Shown here: piece after piece, positions 9,924 to 19,240 of the stretch
Numbering within the stretch: position 1 is the stretch's first letter
Layout: each line of letters opens with the position of its first letter
NCBI GenBank assembly: GCA_032718475.1
Contig: JAUCBJ010000155.1
Location: 1 to 40,217, forward strand
From: Nemertoderma westbladi
Lineage: Eukaryota > Xenacoelomorpha > Nemertodermatida > Nemertodermatidae
DNA length: 40,217 nucleotides
Direction of reading: 5' to 3'
Position numbers and translations under genes: made by a program
Notes under the pieces: model-generated
Told to the model about the DNA's origin: nothing
What the model saw: only the letters and a program-made list of their open reading frames with translations
Database searches by the model: none

Positions 9924-10199
9924 AGTATTTGAGCGCATTGAGGGAAAACTGGATTGCGGAGAAAAAGGGCCACTTACATCCCGCAAAAGCTTTTACACAT
10001 ATTCTTTAGAATCATTAGCTAAATAATTTATTTGAGGTGTTGACCTTATAAATTAATATTTCAGTATCAATACTATCGGCATAAGGTAAGTTTTAATAAT
10101 TTTTACATATTTGGTTGCCTCCACACCTAAAAATATACTACTTTTAAAACACAAATTTCCTGTTAATACCTCTGCCTTTCATTAATCCTCTGTGCTCCT

Positions 10200-10421
10200 T
10201 TGGCTTGGGGTGCGTGGTGCAGATTAAGAGATTTATTCTTATTGGCAGTTTGGTTAAATTTCTTATTTATTTATTTAAATTTAATAAGTACCGATTTTGG
10301 GATAGATTTGCTCGATTTGAATCGGTATCTGATAACTGAGCCTCGTGCCGCGCGAAGGCCCCACGAACGTGTTATCTACAGACAGATGATTAGTGAATAT
10401 TCACTTTGCAGAAACCATAAA
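10200..10421 (+). CDS. Tentative first exon of the ABC transporter
   Basis: A plus-strand open frame here contains VWLNFLFI, then TDFGIDLLDLNRYL, then HERVIYRQMISEY. In ABCC4-type transporters the piece before the first membrane domain has the same order: a W-containing segment, an acidic DLY/L motif, then a short helix ending in W-x-x-E. Codon 10419-10421 (AAA) is followed by GT, and joining it to the acceptor at 12808 keeps phase. The match is weak: the typical LGDRL motif is not clean, the donor GTTTAT is poor, and there is no ATG at the left edge. It may equally be a chance frame. Confidence 0.25.
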
Positions 10422-10433
10422 GTTTATCTTTAA

Positions 10434-11053
10434 TAAGATAAAGAGATTCTTGGTGAACAAGTTATACCATAACAATGGCTTATGGCTTTAAAAATGTTGA
10501 AGGCCGAGGTATTGTGTCGAAGGTCCTATTCGGACATTCATCCTGGAACCTCATGTACTCAATTTTTTCGAACCTAAGTCCTCTTCGGATCTTCGACCTG
10601 GATGTGTGAGGCCTTCGATGACGGCCAGGCTCTGTACTTTATAGAAGAGGTCTGCATTACCTGGAAATCTTTCTCACACCGTCGTGTGAATTGTGAAACA
10701 CGATAAATGAAAATCTCGTATTGACAAAGTTAATAACGTCATACATTGATCTACTTAAAAAAGATACAATTACTTTTAAATCGCTTCAGGCTGTAAATCT
10801 CACTTATACAGTAACATACTGTAGGCCGTACTGTAGGGAGGTATCTAATTTCAGTCACATTATAGCCTTGTTCACTCGTCGAAGGAATTTAAGCCTATCG
10901 CACTGATTTATTGTGCATCCCACAATCGTAAGAACAAAATTGTTCAGTTTATTTAGAGTGTCAGATTTTTCAGGAAAAATTAAGTGACGGATGGCCATAA
11001 CATATCAATTTACTATTACATAAATACATGTTCTGGAATATGTAATAGTAGTA
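10434..11053. other. Gap without recognisable genes
   Basis: Nothing coding is supported. A short pair of TCGAAGG/CCTTCGA inverted segments lies at about 10510-10620 inside GGCCG...CGGCC. It is too loose to name. The last 100 bp before the MITE at 11057 could be the continuation of the minus-strand LINE, but I cannot read it as such. Confidence 0.4.
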
Positions 11054-11056
11054 GGG

Positions 11057-11362
11057 TCTTGGGCGGCTTTGTGACACTTGGACCCAACTGACACCCATTG
11101 GGTGTCATATGACACCCAATTATCACCCTATGGGTGTCAATGGGTGTCATTGGCGCCAGGCTGTCTGTGTGACTCCTCCTAATTAGGCCAATTAGACCCT
11201 AATTGACAGGTGTCATCAATTAATTAGTACAATTAAACCCTAAGAGGTGTCCTATGACTCCTAATTAGGGTTTAATTGATTATCCTAATTAATTAGACTG
11301 ATTAGCGCCCTGCCACACAATGGGTCATCAGTTGGGTCCAAGTGTCACCTAGAGGCCCAAGA
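11057..11362. mobile_element. 306-bp MITE with ~41-bp terminal inverted repeats
   Basis: The left end reads TCTTGGGC, eight variable bases, then TGACACTTGGACCCAACTGA. The right end is its reverse complement with a few mismatches. GGG flanks both ends (11054-11056 and 11363-11365) and may be a 3-bp target duplication. The interior is rich in palindromic CCTAATTAGG, TTAATTAA and GGGTGTCA/TGACACCC motifs, so the whole unit could fold into a long hairpin. There is no coding capacity. It is inserted exactly where the minus-strand LINE frame stops being readable. The transposon superfamily is not determined. Confidence 0.8.
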
Positions 11363-12334
11363 GGGTGTCATAAGTGCTGATTGTTTAGGGGGCCGATATA
11401 AAGTACCGATTAAAATAGGTTTAATTTTAGGAAGTAAAAGTTCCACCAGTAAAACTTCGTCACAAAGTCTCTAAATCTTCCCTACGATTAAAAGTTAAAT
11501 CACATCGAATGTAAGTACAGACACCACCAGCGTGTCTGTCCCTATCCTTACGTAAAACTACGTAATTATCAATATAAATTTCTCCATCAGAAACGCTATC
11601 ATCGAGCCAAGTTTCAGAGATTGTTAAACTGCTGGGTTGGATTTATTGATTAAAATACGAATTTCGGAAAGTTTGGGAAACAGAGATCGTGCATTTAAAT
11701 GCAAAAAATGCAGACCTTTTTTCTTAAAAAATTTAAAAGTTTCACTCTCAGCATTACTTAGAGTTTGCAGAGGCGATGTGAGGAATGAATCGTCGGTTTC
11801 TGATTCTAAAATAGTATCATGAAAGGGAAGTTCGGTAAAAATACAGCTATTGCAGAGTAAACTTGGCTCAAGATTGTTTCTGGTGGAGAATAAATTAGTG
11901 CTTTTCCTATGGTAACATTTTAAATGTACAAATGTGTCACAACTCTCGCATTGGACGATCTTACTCCGAGAGTTTGTTCCTCGTTGACAGACGGGACAGT
12001 TGATCTTCGGGGCCCGCGTCCTGCTGGGTCCTGGGTTGATCTCAATATCCCCAGCCAGAGACAGAAGAGAGAGTTTGGCGATTAGGCCTCTAGTTCGTGG
12101 AGAGGAGACCCAAGATCTTCTTCCCCGACGAGAGCAGTAGAGGCTAAATCCACTCGTCGACCACATCTCCGTCGATTCGGCGCGGCAGTTCGAAACGGTA
12201 GCGACAGGGTGTTCCGCAAACCAGTCCAATACGGGTATTGGTTGGGTTACAGGGTTACCCCGCGGATCGGATGGTTCTGCCACAACGAAACGGCCCAGAA
12301 CGATGAAAATAGTGGAGATTAAAAGCGGTGACAT
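11363..12334 (-). mobile_element. CR1/L2-like LINE, 5' fragment with 2A motif
   Basis: A minus-strand LINE fragment that keeps the 5' part and lacks reverse transcriptase. It starts at the ORF at 12334, next to a G/C homopolymer (about 12347-12362). It runs through a PHD finger into an APE-type endonuclease and ends at the MITE. After the open frame closes at 11624, endonuclease sequence continues in shifted frames (SETWLDDSV, then about 11460 onwards LIGTLYRPPKQS), so at least two frameshifts are present. Loss of the 3' part is unusual for a LINE copy, which normally loses its 5' end. Confidence 0.75.
11624..12334 (-). CDS. LINE ORF: hydrophobic leader, 2A-like site, PHD finger, endonuclease start
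   Basis: 236 codons. Residues 1-20 (MSPLLISTIFIVLGRFVVAE) look like a signal peptide. Residues 88-103 end in GDIEINPGP, a full match to the D-x-E-x-N-P-G-P rule for 2A ribosome-skipping sequences, preceded by the usual Leu-rich LSLLSLA. A PHD-type zinc finger follows at 113-164 (CPVC, CESC, H137, C140, CNSC). From about residue 207 LHFLHLNARSLFPKLSEIR opens an APE endonuclease, which is then lost by frameshift. 2A sites in this position are known from CR1/L2-type LINEs of invertebrates. The predicted result is a cleaved leader and a separate PHD-endonuclease-RT protein. This copy is dead because it has no RT. Confidence 0.8.
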   Translation of the reverse strand: MSPLLISTIFIVLGRFVVAEPSDPRGNPVTQPIPVLDWFAEHPVATVSNCRAESTEMWSTSGFSLYCSRRGRRSWVSSPRTRGLIAKLSLLSLAGDIEINPGPSRTRAPKINCPVCQRGTNSRSKIVQCESCDTFVHLKCYHRKSTNLFSTRNNLEPSLLCNSCIFTELPFHDTILESETDDSFLTSPLQTLSNAESETFKFFKKKGLHFLHLNARSLFPKLSEIRILINKSNPAV

Positions 12335-12399
12335 TGTGCTGTCTGAGGGGGGGGGGGGGGGGGCTCAAAATGGAACTCGCCCAGGGGCGCAAAAAACGA

Positions 12400-12600
12400 A
12401 GCTCCGCCTCTGCGCTGCCCATGCCTCCCCCTTACGTATCCGAAGATCTTCACCTGACTTTCTGAACCATGATCCCAAGTAGCAGAAATCATCCACATGC
12501 TCAAGCAAGCCATCCTTAGAGCTCATGCCCTTACGATTAGACATTTCTTAAGGGCTGTCTAGGTTCACTGTCATGATTTTGGTCTTCTTGGAGTTTACAA
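12400..12600 (-). pseudogene. RTE-type LINE reverse transcriptase fragment
   Basis: The minus strand reads NSKKTKIMTVN, a stop, then DGLLEHVDDFCYLGSWF and GEDLRIRKGEAWAA. This is the conserved stretch after the YADD box in RTE-like and related LINE reverse transcriptases (K-T-K-x-M, DDFxYLGS, IxxRxxxAW). Only about 65 codons remain, with an internal stop. It is a different LINE family from the 2A-bearing fragment beside it. Confidence 0.7.
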
Positions 12601-12808
12601 AAAGAAGCTACCTGCAATAAAGTAGATCGGTATTTCAATAAGGGTCAAGTGGTAATGTTTAAATGAATGAGCTGGTAAGTGATATAGAGTTTTGAAAAAT
12701 ATTGAATATATTGTGCTGTATATAAATACTCTAATTCTAATATTATTCTTATATTAAATTTCGTATTCTTATACGAAATCTAACTTAAAATATTTTGGAT
12801 TTTTACAG

Positions 12809-15800
12809 AAAGTGTCTCAAACGAAACCCAATGCTACATCTTTACTACGTGTTATTGTTCGAACCTACTGGCGTTGTTACATAAAGAACTCGAGTCTTAT
12901 GTTACTTGGATATTGTTGCATGACCATAAAGGCGTTACTTCTATGTGAGATATTGAAGTACTTTATGCCAGATAGTACCATTTCCACCCCAAATGCATAT
13001 TTGTATACCTGCTTAATTGCTTTTCTAGATATGGTATATTTATTATCGAATAACAATTCAAAATTGCTTAATACAATTCTACTTACTGAGATACAAACAG
13101 CATGTTGTTCATTGATATATGATAAAATACTTTCATTATCAATTATAGACGACCAAGAGAAGATGAGTGTGGGTTATATAACTAATTTGGTTTCAAATGA
13201 TTTGGGTCGTTTAGAATCAATGTCTCGCACATTTGGTTATTTGTTTGTATCTCCATTAGTAAATCTAGTTATAACTTGTCTTCTTGTATACATGCTGGGT
13301 TTAGCTGGAGGGATTGCGGTACTTGTGATTATGTTTTATGTTCCTTTGCAGATTTGCTTTGGAAAAATATTTGCTAAGTTGAGAACCACCGCCGCACAAT
13401 TAACTGACAAAAGGATTTCAAATATAGATGATATTATTAATGGAATCTCTGTTATTAAGATGAATATTTGGGAGGAGGTATATATATCAGTAATCAAAAA
13501 ATTACGCAAACTTGAAATTAATCAAATTTCCAAGATATTATACTTGAGGTCATTTTATAGTCTAGACTTGAATGCATTCGTTGGATTCTTGGCGTTTTTT
13601 TCTTACTCAACCCTCGGTGGTGTTTTAGATCCTACAACTGTATTCACCTGCCTGTATCTTATTAATCTTTCATGTCATTTAAGTAATCGCTTAGGGATCT
13701 TATTAAGAAACATGTCTGAAGTATATATTAGTTTTTATAGAATTTGCAAATTTCTTTTGGTTCGGGATAAAAACGTATTCGAAGTATTGAACGTAAAAGA
13801 AGAAAGAGTAAAAATCAATGTATGTGAAGTAGTATTATCTAATTTATCTGCTGGTTTCTTAGACAGAGAAGAAATTATCAGAAACATCAGTATATCAGTG
13901 AAAGCCACTGAAATCTTAGTTGTTATTGGGCAAGTTGGTTCAGGGAAGACAACTTTGCTTCAAGCTATTTTAGGAGAAGTTCCAGTTACATTCGGTTCGG
14001 TAACTTTATCAGGAAAGGTAGCCTATGTCCCCCAATCCCCTTGGATATTTAGTGGAACAATAAGAGATAATATTATATTTGAAAGAGAATTCGAGAAGGA
14101 TTGGTACAATAGATGTCTGGCGATGTGTGAACTCAGACTAGATATAGCAGCTATGCCCAATGGTGACTTTACTATTGTTGGTGAAAAGGGAATAGCTCTA
14201 TCCGGTGGACAGAAAGCTGGGATCAATTTGTGTAGAGCCTTATATTCGCGTGCTGATATTTACATATTAGACGATCCATTTTCATCACTTGATAATAATG
14301 TTGGAAGAGCTATTTTCGAGAAGTGTTTGGTAGGATATATGTCAAAGTGTGCAGCTATAATTGTAGCCACTAATGATAGTAAACATTTACAGAGTGCAGA
14401 TAGAATATTAGTTCTAGAAAAAGGTATGGCAAAGGTATATGGTAAACAAACAGATGTCAATTCCGAGACAAATAAATTACTGAATTTGCTGATGAATCAC
14501 AGAAATGAAAATGACATTCTTTCAGAAAATGTATTTGATGATAAGGAGAAAGAAGAAACCATGGATAGTATTGTATTAGTACATAAAGGTGTTGCTGTGG
14601 ATATTATGGAAGAATCGAATGAAGTTTCTAAAGATCCTATTGAAAAGGGTTCTATTAGCGAACATATTTACTTGCATTATATAAGATCAGGTGTAACCAT
14701 TCCTATGGCAACTTTATTGATGCTCGTGTCTATATTTTGCCATGGCAGTGAACCATTTATTAATTATTGGTTGGCAGGTTGGGCCACTACTGATTCACAA
14801 AATGCATATGCAACTGCGACTAAGACCAAAACTCCAACAATTTTTGGATGGTTGACATGGAGCAGCATAATTCTGGTGTATCTTGCGATCGTTGTTTTCA
14901 ATTGGTTAACTATCATAGCCAAGTTCTGTCTTGGTTATGCCCTATTTCTAAAAGCCAGTCATAAAATGCACAATGTAATAATCAAGAAAGTCATTGAGGC
15001 TCCTAAGAAATTTTTTGACTTTACGCCTATTGGGCAAATTCTTAACCGATTCTCAAAAGATATTGGCGTTATGGATGATATGTTACCTGACCTTCTTTCA
15101 GATATTATGCATAAAGTATTATGTATAACAGTTGTTATTATAATATCAGTATGTGTAACCCCATGGATTTTCTTACCAACTATCCCATTGGTTGCAATGT
15201 TGTGGTGGGTTAGGAAGATTACATTGAGGCCTATGCGTGATGTAAAGATAATTGAGGGAGTTCTTCGAAATCCTATATTTGATCACATAGCACAGACATT
15301 GGAGGGACTTCCTGTGATACGTTCTTACAAAGTGCAGAATTCTTACAGAAACTTATTTTTTAATTATCTTGATAGACACAATGAAGCCTGGTTCATGATC
15401 CAGCCCATTAAAATGTTCCTCGCTATTAACATTAATATTATCTGTTTAGTTTTTGCAATGATCAATTACTGTTTGTGTATATTAATATCAGACTCTCTGC
15501 TTGATTCAAATATGACATACCTTTCATTGACTTATGTTTTAGGATTGTGCGTTTTAGTAGATAGAGCTGTAATCCTATCAGCTGATATAGATGTAACCAT
15601 GACATCTGTAGAAAGAGTCATGCAGTACACTAGGATTGATGAGGAGCCATATATGCGAAAGGATTACATAACACCACCAAATAACTGGCCCAACAAAGGG
15701 ATTATATCGCTTATTAATGTTTGTTTAACTTATGATATGAGTAAACAGGTCCTTTACAATATTAATCTTAAAATAGCTGCAGGGGAAAAAATAGCATTTA

Positions 15801-16489
15801 TTGGTCGAACTGGGGCTGGAAAGACATCTATCTTCATATCAATGTTAAGGTTAGCTAATTATGAAGGTATAATTGAGATGGATGGGATTGACATAGCTAA
15901 CATACCGCTGAAGTCACTTCGTGGTGCCATTGCTGTAGTACCACAAGGTGCTGTGTTATTCGCAGGATCATTGCGTGATAATATGGATCCATTCAATGAT
16001 CATTCTGATAGTGAAATATGGGATGTATTAGAAGCAGTTCAGATGAAGAATGAAGTTGTCTCTCGTCTACTAATTATGAAAAAAGAAAGGTTTTCAATAC
16101 CAGATAGTAAAACCATCAACAGTAACATAGATTATAATGATTTGGATATAATTCGTGTCCATTCTAGGGGTTCCAATTTCAGTACAGGCCAACAACAATT
16201 GTTATGTTTGGGCCGGGCAATTCTAAGAAAATGTAAAATTATGTTAATGGATGAAGCTACCGCCTCTATTGATTTGGAAACACAAAGTGTTATTCAAGGG
16301 GTAATGGAGACTAAATTGAAAGATTTAACTGTTTTGATAATTGCTCACAGAATTGAAACAATAATGGGCAGTGATAGAGTAGTAGTTGTTGCGAATGGAA
16401 AAATAGTTGAACTTGATAAACCACAGGAGCTTTTAAACAACTCAGAAAGTTATTTTAGCAAAATTATGTCCAGCTTTGAAACAAATTAA
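12809..16489 (+). CDS. ABCC/MRP4-like multidrug transporter, large 3'-terminal exon
   Basis: A full ABC exporter core of about 1226 residues: membrane domain 1 (about 25-330), NBD1 (about 345-545), membrane domain 2 (about 620-935), NBD2 (about 960-1225). NBD1 has Walker A GQVGSGKTT (about 372), Q-loop VPQSPWIFSG, signature LSGGQ (about 462) and Walker B ILDDPFSSLD with the Asp usual for MRPs. The switch position reads ATNDS (about 517), with Asn where His is expected. NBD2 has GRTGAGKTS (about 997), signature FSTGQQQ (about 1121), MLMDEATA (about 1142) and AHRIET (about 1177). PIGQILNRFSKDIG in membrane domain 2 is diagnostic of ABCC. The family exports organic anions, conjugates and cyclic nucleotides across the plasma membrane. 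TTTTTACAG precedes the first codon, and the roughly 80-residue N-terminus is missing, so upstream exon(s) exist. No internal stop or frameshift. Confidence 0.9.
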   Translation, partial: KVSQTKPNATSLLRVIVRTYWRCYIKNSSLMLLGYCCMTIKALLLCEILKYFMPDSTISTPNAYLYTCLIAFLDMVYLLSNNNSKLLNTILLTEIQTACCSLIYDKILSLSIIDDQEKMSVGYITNLVSNDLGRLESMSRTFGYLFVSPLVNLVITCLLVYMLGLAGGIAVLVIMFYVPLQICFGKIFAKLRTTAAQLTDKRISNIDDIINGISVIKMNIWEEVYISVIKKLRKLEINQISKILYLRSFYSLDLNAFVGFLAFFSYSTLGGVLDPTTVFTCLYLINLSCHLSNRLGILLRNMSEVYISFYRICKFLLVRDKNVFEVLNVKEERVKINVCEVVLSNLSAGFLDREEIIRNISISVKATEILVVIGQVGSGKTTLLQAILGEVPVTFGSVTLSGKVAYVPQSPWIFSGTIRDNIIFEREFEKDWYNRCLAMCELRLDIAAMPNGDFTIVGEKGIALSGGQKAGINLCRALYSRADIYILDDPFSSLDNNVGRAIFEKCLVGYMSKCAAIIVATNDSKHLQSADRILVLEKGMAKVYGKQTDVNSETNKLLNLLMNHRNENDILSENVFDDKEKEETMDSIVLVHKGVAVDIMEESNEVSKDPIEKGSISEHIYLHYIRSGVTIPMATLLMLVSIFCHGSEPFINYWLAGWATTDSQNAYATATKTKTPTIFGWLTWSSIILVYLAIVVFNWLTIIAKFCLGYALFLKASHKMHNVIIKKVIEAPKKFFDFTPIGQILNRFSKDIGVMDDMLPDLLSDIMHKVLCITVVIIISVCVTPWIFLPTIPLVAMLWWVRKITLRPMRDVKIIEGVLRNPIFDHIAQTLEGLPVIRSYKVQNSYRNLFFNYLDRHNEAWFMIQPIKMFLAININIICLVFAMINYCLCILISDSLLDSNMTYLSLTYVLGLCVLVDRAVILSADIDVTMTSVERVMQYTRIDEEPYMRKDYITPPNNWPNKGIISLINVCLTYDMSKQVLYNINLKIAAGEKIAFIGRTGAGKTSIFISMLRLANYEGIIEMDGIDIANIPLKSLRGAIAVVPQGAVLFAGSLRDNMDPFNDHSDSEIWDVLEAVQMKNEVVSRLLIMKKERFSIPDSKTINSNIDYNDLDIIRVHSRGSNFSTGQQQLLCLGRAILRKCKIMLMDEATASIDLETQSVIQGVMETKLKDLTVLIIAHRIETIMGSDRVVVVANGKIVELDKPQELLNNSESYFSKIMSSFETN

Positions 16490-16789
16490 AATGCATTAGT
16501 AAAAAGGAATTAGACCTGCATTTAAGAAAATCGTGTATTCACAATTAATCATATACTATACATTTAATATTATTATTAATATTTAAATTGATGTATCGTT
16601 ATGAACAAAAGTATACTATAATAATACATCACATATATAATATTTCATTACAAACCATGTTGGATGTCGCTATATTAAAATCCAAAAATGTTGACTGCCT
16701 TTATTTTACATCATCCTGCACTCATGCAATAGTGCGGGGCGAGCTACGACTTTGGGTTGAACCTTGTCATACGGTACCATAATTACACC
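16490..16789. other. 3' flank of ABC transporter
   Basis: About 300 bp of AT-rich sequence after the stop. No canonical AATAAA is seen close to the stop. ATTAAA occurs at about 16673 and could serve as a polyadenylation signal. Nothing else is recognised. Confidence 0.4.
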
Positions 16790-17450
16790 ATCTCTCATCC
16801 TTTGGCTCCATCACATATGCAGACCCGTGATTAATCTGTGATCTGCAATAAGCTCAACAAACCATGATCGCTGGTAGAAAAGCCAGGGGACACAGATACA
16901 CTAGAAACAAAAATTTCGTCAGTGGTAAATAATAAGTCTAAAACACTATACCCCCTTGTTGGTTATAATTGAAGTTGAGACAGACTACATTCCAAGGAGA
17001 AGTTAGCAAACATTTTATATACAAGTGTATCAGGATAGGTAAAATCGACCCAATTAAACTTGCGTAGGTTAAAATCACCTGGCTTATGTTGAGGTAGGTG
17101 CTCAGTTAACCCACACAAGGCGAACCGGAGAGTTGCCAACAAGGTCAACAGCAATACTCTCGGATTCACCGTCACTTGCACACATTTAATGTTTTTTTTG
17201 AAGCAGTAACAAGAAACCACCCCAGTAGTAGTGAGTCCATCCTTCCTAAATACTTGGTTAGTTAGATTTGGTTGGTTAGTATAGTTATTAGATGCATCTG
17301 GAATACTGTTGGTAAACCAGGACTCAGTTAATCCTACTATGTCATACTCAAAATTCGACAGTAAAATATTTTAATCAGATAATTTCTTGCATGCAGATTT
17401 CGCATTAATGCAACAAGCATTGAGGTGCCCCTTCTGCTGCTGTTATCATT
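16790..17450 (-). pseudogene. LINE endonuclease-domain remnant
   Basis: The minus strand, read through several frame changes, gives an APE-type endonuclease in the correct order: NACCINAKSACKKLSD and YDIVGLTESWF (about 17440-17310), then PGDFNLRKFNW (about 17080-17050), then SVLDLLFTTDEIFVSSV and SDHGLLS (about 16960-16860). These correspond to the NARSL, TETWL, GDFN and SDH motifs of Jockey/CR1-like LINEs. There are frameshifts, and no reverse transcriptase follows, so the copy is dead and truncated on its 3' side. Confidence 0.7.
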
Positions 17451-18799
17451 GATACAGTCATGAGAAACATTGGTAGACAGACTGTTCGGATGGCCATCTT
17501 ACCACCTAGTTGTTTTCTGGTTCTGATATTTCCATGCTGGCCTGCTTCCACTTGGCCCCATTTTGTTGCATAGAAAAAAAAATTACGGCAAAGAATATAC
17601 CAATTTTATTGAATTTGGACCATCAGAACCGAAGTTAGAGCGATTTTAGCGAAAAAATAAAAAAATTTTTTTTTTGCAAAAAATTAAGAATGGTCAATAT
17701 TGGATTTCGTACCCGCGAACTTAGGTTTCATTAACGTGATTGATAACCCCTAGACTATGTGACCAAGAGAATTTGAAATTTATATAGTTATGAAAATTAT
17801 ATAGTATTGGGTTATTTTCTTTGCAGATACTTTATTTTCATATTAATATGTTGTTTGAACCTTACTGACCGCATTAGGGGATATGCGTACAAATAACCGG
17901 CCCTTTTGAGGCTTCGATTGGGTAAATTAATAAAACATAAGGTTGTATAGTATAATATTCTAAAAACCAGTGTGATATTAAATGCACTTTAAACAATAAA
18001 TAGAGATCAAATAACAAATGGACCACACAATTAAAAACTCGCACAATTTTGTACTTATTATATCGCTTCAAATTAATTCAACAGTGGATATTTGTGGGAA
18101 GGGGGAAGTTACAGTGTGCATTCGGGGGAAGTTTGGTGAACTGCATTTATGCAGTGAATCCAAACTTCCCCTTTGAGATATCATATACTTAAGACATGCT
18201 AGGGTGACGGGGAAATATTTGTTACTGTCACACTTTGCTTCTATTTATCTAATCCTTTATTATTACCCCAGTCAGATAAGAGATAATAAATCAGTAAAAA
18301 CTAAACTAAACTGTCTTTCATGCAAACAAATTTCTAACTAAAGACGGGTGATGACCATGACCATGGAAATAATTTTAAATATAATTGTATATCAACTATT
18401 TGGGGAGGCTTCCAAGTTAAACCCAAAAACAATTATTTCGTTACATACATTAAATAACGTTGTATGTTCTTCTTCCTCTCATGATAAATTATATATGAAA
18501 TATCTCAGATCGCTATGCCCTGTAACATTTCATAACCAAAATGTTTCAGTGTGAAAAGTGTAGGCCTACCACACACCGCCCAAACAACCGCAAACGCATA
18601 GCCAACAAATTTAACAAAAGGTTACATACATGTTGTGTTCATGACGAGATGAGTGAAAATTGATCGCGTAATATAAAGTAAAAAATTAAGAGACGGGCTG
18701 GCTCTCCTCCACTTTCTTACCCAATGGAAATGTTGTTGTTATAATCTAATATTGGGGCGGCTTTCTCTCATTCGCTAATGAAAGTAACTTTAATAAGGT
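17451..18799. other. Non-coding stretch with a strong hairpin
   Basis: No coding region is recognised. It contains A/T homopolymer runs (about 17640-17690) and a hairpin at 18125-18171. If the LINE ORF1-like remnant at 18.8-19.25 kb and the endonuclease remnant at 16.8-17.45 kb belong to one element, this stretch is either a decayed junction or later insertions. Confidence 0.4.
18125..18171. repeat. 47-bp two-tier hairpin
   Basis: GGGGAAGTTTGG (18125-18136) pairs perfectly with CCAAACTTCCCC (18160-18171). Inside, CTGCAT (18141-18146) pairs with ATGCAG (18149-18154). The two stems are separated by small 4- and 5-base internal loops, with a 2-base apical gap. There is no coding context. It could be a fold-back transposon core or a structured RNA, and the sequence alone does not decide. 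Confidence 0.75.
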
Positions 18800-19240
18800 G
18801 GGTGTGATCCGAATTCTAACCAAGGCAGATAACCTCGGTGATTGATAGAGAGTCTACACCAACTGCTGAAGACAGCTCTGTAATGGCTACCTTATCGGCC
18901 GACGTGTCATTTGATTCCAGCATATGAGAGATTATAACTTCGCATTTAATTAACTCATCACGAAATACCCCCGACAGACAGACGACTCCACAACTTTGGC
19001 TAAAGGTCTGGTACAGTAGTTACGAGATGAACCAGAATGATTCCGCACAGGTGTAAAACCCTCGGGAATATGCTCGCAATTCCTCTCAGCAAATGAGATA
19101 TTGGGGTTTGTCTGATACGGATTGGATAAGTTTGATTGGTTGGCGAATAGTCCAATTAAGTCGGATACTTTACCTTTCAAATCAGTCTCGCACTCGCTAT
19201 CCTCACTTATAGCCAGACATATGTTCGGGTTTAGCTATGA
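18800..19240 (-). pseudogene. Possible LINE ORF1-like remnant
   Basis: A minus-strand frame at 19240-18950 reads SECETDLKGKVSDLIGLF and then a Ser/Asn-rich segment. One frame change near 18960 continues into DELIKCEVIISHMLES, SADKVAITELSSAVGV and SITEVICLG down to about 18815. The final motif resembles the I-T-x-V-x-R-L-G stretch found in LINE ORF1-type proteins before the RNA-binding domain. The endonuclease remnant further along the same strand would suit one element. Recognition is weak, and it might be another gene relic. Confidence 0.35.

Noticed and set aside
9720-9986. 88-codon minus-strand frame across the 61-bp repeat
   Set aside because: It runs through one copy of the direct repeat and has no recognisable domain. 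It is better treated as non-coding.
12347-12362. G-quadruplex regulatory element
   Set aside because: It is a plain homopolymer G-run beside a LINE 5' end, more likely a tailing or slippage product. No evidence of function.
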